Assembly: GCA_012932865.1 (NCBI GenBank)
Contig: SAXG01000045.1
Location: forward strand, 124,001-188,000
Length of the DNA stretch: 64,000 bases
DNA from: Amylostereum areolatum
Taxonomy: Eukaryota; Basidiomycota; Agaricomycetes; Russulales; Stereaceae
Direction of reading: 5' to 3'
How positions within the stretch are numbered: the stretch's first letter is position 1; every line of letters starts with the position of its first letter. This document shows positions 57,345 through 64,000 of this stretch, piece after piece. The notes under the pieces were generated by a model, which did no database searches, was not told the origin of the DNA, and saw only the letters and a program-made list of their open reading frames with translations. Made by a program: the position numbers and the translations under genes.

Positions 57345-59540
57345 TTATGATGGGGAGACCCCGAGCGTAGATATGTTGTTCGCAGCCTGTTGGAGGATAC
57401 CCTGTTCGGTATCCTGACCGGTGCTATATGGAAATTGGTTAGTCTCTACAGCCGGAGTGCCAGGCGATCAAACCGTACCCAAGCGTTCCGTAACCATCGT
57501 TGGGGGATTGGCCGACCGTGCCCGTGGTGGCGTTGATTTGGGCCTGCACGAGCGTACCATTGACACTCGTAAGGTTGGGCGAAGACCACTGGTACTGGAT
57601 CAAACCAGTGAGGCCCGCGTTGATTCCGGCTGTAGGCCCGTACATCAGCAACTGAGGAAAGGCGAAAACCCACCAACGTACCGTTGAGCCACGCAGAGTA
57701 TGCTTGGTCCCGCTGATCATCTGTGACACCAGTGACACCCAAAGTACCAGGAGAACCGGTCGCATCTGGGCTAGGGGAGGCGTTAGTGGTGGTCCCATTG
57801 TTCGCAGCGGTGTTTTGAACGGGGACAGTCGAGTTGAACGGCACGAAGAAGGGGAGGTTGTTCTGGGTGACGAGACCGAAGCCGGTGAGAGCGATGGGCT
57901 TGCCGATACTAGACGCACACCCGAAATCAGTGAACCAAACCGACGCTACGAGACAAGATTGCGCACGATTGGGCGTTGGCGGCTTGCAGCTGGATCCAAT
58001 CGATACCCTGCTGGATGGTGTCGTTGAAGTTGACGCTGGGAGCCTGGAACGGTGCTTGTCCGTTGGTTCCGTACGAATTCTGGTCGGGGAAGTACTGAAG
58101 GGAACCGAAACCGATGTCGGGAGCGCTGAGGATGTCCTGGCTGTCGACTCCTGTGGAACCATCGAAGGCCTGACCGAGTGAGCCCGAGGATTGGCGCTTG
58201 GCCATGGCTATTTGAGACAAAGTGAATGAGCGACACCCCTCGACTGCAGCCATGGTATGAAGGACACTCACACGAAGCCGACCAACGTCCGCGAATCTTC
58301 ACACCGTCCGCAGGAACGCTCGTGGACGACCGACGGCGGTCCTCGATGACTTTCTGCATGAGACGGGCCTTGGACATAGCACGAGCGGGAGAACGTTTGC
58401 GCGCAGCACCGGAGGGGACGGGAGCAGGAGCAGGCTGTTTGAAGAACAGCTTCGGGCAGTTCACACATGTGAAGCCCTGGTCACTGCAGGGCGCACGGAA
58501 TCAGGTTCCCGCCCGGTTTCGACCATAGAGACCGAGTAGACTCACCCAGTCGATACCATGTGGTTAGGATCCACAGAGCGGACGAACGTGGAGACGTCTG
58601 CGTGCCATTGCGTGACGGTGTTGGTGGTGCAGGTGTCAGAGGTGGGCACCGACGAGTTGCAGCGAGGATCGTTGGCCAGCTCCCAGGACAGCACCCGAGG
58701 GTTGTTAGCGAATCGCGACACCACAGCCTGCGTGTAGTTCTGGAAGAAGGCCCTGATAGTCATATTGGTGTAGAACTCGGAGTGGAGCTTGTCCTGTCCA
58801 AACTCGCGCACATACGCATCCATGCCGCCTGATGAATGACGTGAGGGGTGACGAGACGATCACATATTATAGATAGCTACCGTAGCTGTTGGAGAGGAAG
58901 TTACGCGGAAGAGGCGTGGCCGTGGCGGTGGGAGCGTCGTCTCGGCGTGCCACTGTTGGGGTAGTGGTGGAGTTGGTCTCGTTGAAAAGAGGGTTCCAGT
59001 TGTTCGTGAGGGAGAAGAGGACGTAAATGCCATGCTTGGCGGCGAGTTCGACCACCTTGTCGAGGCGTTGGAGACCGTTCGTGCCGTTGTTGATCGTAGC
59101 GGTACCGTTAGCAATGAGCTGAAGCCATGTTCCGTTCTCAGGGATGCTCGTTACGTCTAAGCGCCTGAGATCAGGTGAGAGCGAGGGGGTATGTGGCGGG
59201 GAATACTGACCGTTAAAAGCCCAGGTGCGGACGACGGAGATGCCAGCGGCAGACATGTTGCCCAACGTAAAGTCGATGTCTTCATCGGTGTTCAAGTATG
59301 GCAGCCAGTAGGCGTTGGTTCCAATGAACCTAAATTCACTGGGGAGGGGTCGGTGGCGAGCAAGGTAAGATCGGGGGAGAGGACAGACCTGCCATTGACG
59401 AAGAACTGGCCATTCTTTGCGGTGACGAACTGAGAGGAAAGATCGGTGTTCCAACGTTTGTCGGTCGGGGTCGGCACTGTGGCGTACGCGGCGGCGGCAC
59501 CGAGAAGGGTGGCGGCGATGAAAGGAAGAAGGGCGCGCAT
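57345..59540 (-). CDS. Secreted GH5_7 mannanase-like protein with both catalytic Glu replaced
   Basis: Glycoside hydrolase family 5 (endo-beta-1,4-mannanase type) fold. Signal peptide MRALLPFIAATLLGAAAAYA, then FRFIGTNAYWLPYLNTDEDI, GISVVRTWAFN, YVLFSLTNNWNPLF, RNFLSNSYG and MDAYVREFGQDKLHSEFYTN. The acid/base strand reads VLSWELANDPRCNSS, with Asp where mannanases have Glu (ANEPR). The nucleophile strand reads IGKPIALTGFGLVTQNNLPF, with T-G-F-G instead of E-E-F-G. An insert VPSGAARKRSPARAM...GVKIRGRWSAS lies between them, as in some basidiomycete relatives. The last exon was verified: GYGTLG|TGQDTEQGILQQAANN. Several N-glycosylation sequons. It may be a carbohydrate-binding pseudoenzyme. Start 59540 fits the signal peptide and a TATA box about 105 bp upstream. 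Confidence 0.9.
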
Positions 59541-60209
59541 CGGAAGTCGTGAGCCTCACTCTGTGGACCGGGAGGAGGAAGGGACGAGATGGCGAGGAGG
59601 GAGGGGAAGACCTAGCCAAACACGCCTTGAGAATGCCGGAATGGGTTTATATAGGGCAGGGGGAGAAGGCATGTTGTGGTGGGCCTGGAAGAGAGCGCGC
59701 TGAAGCGCTGAAGCGATGATGTCCTGATCGTGAACGAATTATAGCTTACGCAGCTCCAACAACTCGAGAAGTTGACCCTTCTCGCGCAATCTTCAGGAAG
59801 ATGTGCTGTCAGCTGCTCGAGTTGCAACTCTCCAAATCTGAGGAGGAGTCCGAGAACATGAGCATTGTACGGCCGCCGACATCCTAATTGACCGGCCCTT
59901 CCTCACGGCGCACGCGGATGCGGCGTGCAAGTCTAGACCAAATGGGGCCACATGTTGCACAGCTCCGAGACTGGACCCTAATTCATTCCACGTATGGATA
60001 CTGACTCCGGGCCGATCCCGCTGCCGCGTCGTCGCGTAATGTCCCCGCCTCGCCTCGACTGCTCCGGCATCGACGCCGACGCTACAACTACGCCTCCCTT
60101 CATTCACCGCTAGCCCCGGTCTAAGCAAGTACCTAGTCGCACTGTCGCAGCATTGGGCAGCGCTTTCTGCCCCACGCTTCTCGCATCACATCGCCAAGCC
60201 GTCCTACCC
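59541..60209. other. Divergent intergenic region, GH5 / TPR gene
   Basis: 669 bp. It contains the TATA element of the GH5 gene and the upstream sequence of the TPR gene. No other feature seen. Confidence 0.5.
59646..59653 (-). promoter_or_regulatory. TATA box of the GH5 gene
   Basis: On the minus strand the sequence is CCCTATATAAACCC, 106 bp before the GH5 start codon. A clear TATA is typical of regulated, highly expressed secreted enzymes. Confidence 0.6.
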
Positions 60210-61811
60210 ATGTCCTTCCGCCATTCCTCCCGAATACCTTGCCTCCGCCGTCCCACTCCCGGTGCCATTCGACATCCTTCTTTCAACTCCCGCGCTCGCC
60301 CACTTTCCTCTCACCAGTCTCCCACTCCTTGGCGGAAGGATGAACCCACGCAACAATACTCGGGCGTCGAGAACGCCCTCGCCGAACACGCTTTTGCTGC
60401 CTTCAGCTACTTCGGACGGTTCATCAAATTCTCTTTCTTTGGCATCATCGGCCTCGGCGTAGTCGGCTGGACAGCGTTTGAGGGCGCTCACATGTGGGTT
60501 GAGATGGTCGAACTCACACCGGAATCCAACGACGAATGCAAGCGATGGCAGTGGGATCTTGACGCCGAGCGCTGGACGGGAGGCGACCGCGGTGGCACCG
60601 ATCCTGCCCTCGGTTTCAAGGGAAGGCACGCCGTCCGTAGCGCGTGGATGGCGCAAAACTGGGGCGTCGGCGACGCGTCCTCCAACGTCATCACCTCCAA
60701 GGCATTCTCAGGCAAGGGCGGAGGAGGCGGTCTGAACGCCGTCGAGGCGCGCCTCGAATTCGCCCAGGACTTCCTCAACATCGCTTTCGATATCGCGCTT
60801 TCCAAAGGACCGGCCGGGCACCTTCGCCCCCAAACGGCCACGGAGATTTTGTCACGGCACGCAGACATCATGGAACGCATGGGAAGCAGGGATGGGCTAT
60901 ACCAAGCGCGTTCGGAGTTGCAGCGTGTTTGGGCGCCGCTATCTGCAAAAGGCCTGGACGCGGCACGAATCGCCCTCAAACTGGGTGATCTCAACCAACG
61001 GTTGGGTGCGCCAGAGGACGCGCAGACTTGGTGGGCGCGCTCGATCCAACTCGTATCCGGTCACGACGCCCCCCCTGCGCTCACGCCGGTTATCCCGGAG
61101 TCCGTGCCCTCATCTCCGTTCGCACAACGCACGCTCGCGTCCGCCCTCGTCTCGTTATCTGCGTTCTATGCCACCTCCGGTCAGCTGCGTCAAGCGCAGG
61201 CTGCGGAAGAAACCGCTCTCAACCTCTTGCGGACCATTCCCACCCCGCAGAACTTCGCTTCATCGTCGCCTCCACAAGCGCTCCATGCGCTATACCTCCT
61301 CCACCGATCTTCGTTGATCTCGGTGCACCTGGCCGAGGTCACTTACGCCCTCCGATCGCCGGCCGCAACTTCGATGCAATGGCTATCGCGCGCGGCCGAG
61401 TCATCTGAACGGGTCGCTCGAGTGTTGACAGGCCTTCCCGCCATCCACCCCGATGCTCCGGAGTCGAAAATACCCCATCCCCCTTCCTCCGAATCTGCAT
61501 TGCTCAGCGTGTTCTCCAAGTCACCTTCGATGAAGAAGCCAGCGAAGAGTTTGTTGCGCGATGCGCGGAGAACAGCAGCCGAGGCCTGGAACCTAATGGG
61601 GGTGTTGAAAGAGGATAGCGGAAAGCCGGGATCGGCTCAGGACGCGCTGGAGTGCTACGAGCGAGCGTTGGGGTGGGCAGGCGTGGCGGCGGACAGAGCG
61701 GGTGGGATTGGGAGGGCGGGAGAAGGGGTGTTGGAAACGGAGTGGAAGGTGCTGTGGAGCAACTATGTTCGTGTGCGGGACATAGTGCGCTCTCCATCCA
61801 AGGACACATGA
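60210..61811 (+). CDS. Mitochondrial membrane TPR-like protein (Mgr3-like?)
   Basis: 533 aa, single exon. The start at 60210 gives an Arg/Ser-rich presequence MSFRHSSRIPCLRRPTPGAI, then a helix FIKFSFFGIIGLGVVGWTAF, a stretch with HMWVEMVELTPESNDECKRW and QWDLDAERWTGG, and an alpha-helical repeat domain (ARIALKLGDLNQRLGAPEDA, TLASALVSLSAFYATSGQLR, QAQAAEETALNLLRTIPTPQ, RTAAEAWNLMGVLKEDSGKP, GSAQDALECYERALGW). One membrane helix followed by TPR units is the architecture of yeast Mgr3, the substrate-adaptor of the i-AAA protease Yme1, whose gene is also in this window. The orthology is inferred from architecture only. Confidence 0.8.
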   Translation: MSFRHSSRIPCLRRPTPGAIRHPSFNSRARPLSSHQSPTPWRKDEPTQQYSGVENALAEHAFAAFSYFGRFIKFSFFGIIGLGVVGWTAFEGAHMWVEMVELTPESNDECKRWQWDLDAERWTGGDRGGTDPALGFKGRHAVRSAWMAQNWGVGDASSNVITSKAFSGKGGGGGLNAVEARLEFAQDFLNIAFDIALSKGPAGHLRPQTATEILSRHADIMERMGSRDGLYQARSELQRVWAPLSAKGLDAARIALKLGDLNQRLGAPEDAQTWWARSIQLVSGHDAPPALTPVIPESVPSSPFAQRTLASALVSLSAFYATSGQLRQAQAAEETALNLLRTIPTPQNFASSSPPQALHALYLLHRSSLISVHLAEVTYALRSPAATSMQWLSRAAESSERVARVLTGLPAIHPDAPESKIPHPPSSESALLSVFSKSPSMKKPAKSLLRDARRTAAEAWNLMGVLKEDSGKPGSAQDALECYERALGWAGVAADRAGGIGRAGEGVLETEWKVLWSNYVRVRDIVRSPSKDT

Positions 61812-62251
61812 ACTGGAATCGGTCCAGAGACGACGAATGTAGTCTATTCGCGATCTGTCGGGGACGGTCATGCGACGGGGGGCAGGCCCAGAGTTCTCAT
61901 GCGCCCTTTCCATGTACATACCCTCCCTTTCCAAGCCGTCCTTTGCTGTATGTCCGGGTAGTTTTGGATACGCCGGTGCGAAGCGCGAGCGTGCATGTGC
62001 ATTGCGAGTCCGAGATGGCATCAATTCACACTGAGGAGTTGCGATGGACGAATGGCGGAATGGCGCAGCGGAGTGGCGAGAACTCGGTCATGTGAGCGGC
62101 GCGTCTCGCGTGGACGGAGAGGGAGAGATCGATAGCGAGCGGCAGCGGCCAGCTCATGTCCTTCCTCCCTCGGTTCCTATCCGTACCTCGTCTCTTTCCC
62201 TCCATCCGTTCCCATCGTCCACCACGTCCCCCACGATTCTCCTCCTCCGCC
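61812..62251. other. Intergenic
   Basis: 440 bp; 3' flank of the TPR gene and promoter of DPP3, CT-rich just before the start. Nothing else seen. Confidence 0.5.
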
Positions 62252-64000
62252 ATGGTCAACGTCGCCGCCGAACGCTTTCTCGCCGACCGCGCTCCCCCCT
62301 TCTCCAGCCTCGAGGTCGCAAAGGCCTTCGAGCTGCTCAGGTATGCTCTCCCATTCTACACCACCTCCTTTTATCCTCGCCATCACCACTTTCTGACGCC
62401 TCATCGCTTCTCCTGAACTCTATCAGTCCCAAGGAAAGGAAATACGCTCACTACCTCGGTGAGGCGTCTTGGGCGGGCGCACGCATCATCCTGGGCCAAT
62501 GGACTCCCTACAACGAGAAGCTTTTCGATCTTTTGATCCTCACCTTCAGCGACAACGGCCTCCTCGTCGACCTCCACGGCCTCAAATCTAAAGCAGATCT
62601 TTCCGACGAGGACTGGGAGGACGTCCTGCAGTACTCCGTCCAGGTGCGTGACCCGACCTCGACCGGCCTTTCCAGCCTGACGAAGCCTTGACGACAGGTC
62701 TTGAGCAACCTCGCGAATTACAAAAGCTTCGGGTTCACCAAGTTCGTACCACGCGTGTCTGAAGACAAATTCGGCGCCGTCATCGCTAGTTCTGCCAACG
62801 CTGCCAACGCGGTCCCTCTATGGAACGAGGTGTGCTCGGTATCCTACATCCACTGTTTCCGACTCTGGCTGACTTTGCGTTCGCACCAACAGCTAAAAGC
62901 GTCGATATATGCTACCTTTCCAGAATCCAGCCTCTTCATCGGCAAGCGCAACCTCGGCCACGTATCTAATTACTATCTAGGGGAGCCTTCCACGGACGCG
63001 GAAGTCGCTGCTATCCAAGCAGCCGCTGAGAAGATTGGCGTGGACGTCCTGAACACTCGGTAATGCGTTCCGAACCTCTGTCCAGTTTACTTCTCGCTCA
63101 CCGACCATTGCAGCGTCAAGAAGAACGGCCCCGAAGATTTCGTCCTCCTTGTCGCGTCCGCGAACACCGAGTCTCCTTCCACCGTGCACGACCTCACTCT
63201 CGATGGAAAATCCGTCAAGCTGACTGTGCAATACGGCGACTTCTCCGAGGCGCTCAAGCGTGTCGTCGCGGCCGTCAGTGAGGTGCGCTCCACGTTGCGA
63301 TGATGTCCGATCCGAGAGCTGATGGTCGAGAGGTGTGCAGGCGAAGAAGTACGCTGCCAACGAAAACCAGACCGCCATGCTTGAGGGCTACATCAAGTCT
63401 TTCAGCACCGGGTCGATCGAGGACCACAAAGAGGCCTCGACGCACTGGGTCAAGGACGTCGGACCCGTGGTGGAGAGCTACATCGGCTTCATTGAAACCT
63501 ACGTAGACCCGTACGGTGGACGTGCGGAATGGGAAGGTCAGCCGTTCGGATCGGATCGTTGCTCTCATCATCGTCGCTGACCGAGCATCAGGCTTTACTG
63601 CTATCGTGAACAAGGAGCTTAGCGCGAAGTATGAGAAGCTTGTCAACGATGCGCCCGAGTTCATCAAGGGTCTGCCTTGGGGTAAGGACTTTGAGGTTGA
63701 CGTCTTCAAGAAGCCCGACTTCACCGCGCTGGAGGTCCTTTCGTTCGCGACTGGCGGTACGTACCTTTACGATGGCTCTTAGACGCGGTCGGAGGCTGAT
63801 ACTATGCATTTTTTTCAGGTATCCCGGCAGGTATCAACGTGCGTCCTTGCACTTCATCGTTCACTGTTTCCAATAAATTCACATTATTCGTTGCAGATTC
63901 CCGTGCGCATGTCTTGATCCAACTCGAAGGGGTGGCATCTTCTGACCGTGAGGTAGAACTACTACGAGATCCGCGAAACCGCTGGATTCAAGAACGTCTC
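62252..64000 (+). CDS. DPP3: Dipeptidyl peptidase III (partial, C-terminal part off window)
   Basis: Cytosolic zinc metallopeptidase releasing dipeptides (family M49). Exons encode [180 protein letters not shown], and [20 protein letters not shown], all typical of DPP III. The HELLGH zinc motif lies beyond the right edge. Introns are short, and the sequence IP of GINIPNYYE is encoded by a 6-nt micro-exon (63897-63902) between introns of 58 and 54 bp. The start at 62252 is preceded by a pyrimidine-rich tract. Confidence 0.95.

Overview
The window is nuclear DNA of a filamentous basidiomycete, most likely an Agaricomycete. The evidence is dense genes broken by many short introns (about 48-70 bp, GT...AG), CT-rich stretches before start codons, and proteins whose closest recognisable relatives are basidiomycete (the WSC-free GH5_7 clade, the 'MC...CGH' cysteine-rich small proteins, MFS transporters with an HPHHH N-terminus). 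No tRNA, rRNA, CRISPR array or bacterial-type operon was seen. Coordinates given for multi-exon genes run from start to stop codon and include introns.

Layout. 1-2538 (-): MFS transporter running off the left edge. 2712-3297 (+): glia maturation factor. 3521-5207 (-): GPI mannosyltransferase I (PIG-M/GPI14). 5920-6901 (-): SAR1. 7594-9798: a perfect or near-perfect giant palindrome (two arms of 890 bp) that carries a MITE in each arm and, in its 425-bp centre, an inverted copy of part of the adjacent ATG15 gene. 10221-11613 (+): ATG15 lipase, with an apparent 1-nt frameshift near its end. 11720-13502 (-): guanine deaminase. 15469-16204 (+): unknown protein. 17463-19288 (-): mRNA capping guanylyltransferase. 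19755-20515 (-): SKP1. 20711-21309 (+): mitochondrial ribosomal protein bL27m. 21690-24322 (+): tandem pair of DUF3074-like genes. 24453-26689 (-): glutamine-synthetase-like protein. 26876-28274 (+): WD40 protein. 28346-about 29229 (-): Tim17-like membrane protein. 29413-32974 (-): UTP21.

33193-34213 (+): SRP receptor beta. 34512-36301 (+): four-helix membrane protein. 36562-37816 (+): phosphopantetheine adenylyltransferase. 38390-39882 (+): unknown membrane protein. 41065-42595 (+): disordered basic, probably nuclear protein. 43483-45078 (+): F-box protein. 45231-46488 (-): possible GCIP/cyclin-D-binding-like protein. 46562-49937 (+): YME1 i-AAA protease. 52860-53200 (+): 70-aa cysteine-rich protein. 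53305-56864 (-): XPD/RAD3 helicase. 57345-59540 (-): GH5_7 mannanase-like secreted protein lacking both catalytic glutamates. 60210-61811 (+): mitochondrial TPR protein. 62252-64000 (+): dipeptidyl peptidase III, cut by the right edge.

Most genes are unrelated housekeeping functions (secretion: SAR1, SRPRB, PIG-M; RNA: CEG1, UTP21; protein turnover: SKP1, F-box, YME1, DPP3, ATG15; DNA repair/transcription: XPD; cofactors: PPAT). There is no secondary-metabolite or defence cluster. The most unusual elements are the ATG15-fragment palindrome, the GH5 protein with substituted catalytic residues, the tandem DUF3074 pair, the small cysteine-rich gene behind a 2.9-kb gap, and several micro-exons. 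Three genes (MFS, ATG15, first DUF3074 copy) each show an apparent single-base frame slip, so either indel errors in the assembly or gene decay should be kept in mind.
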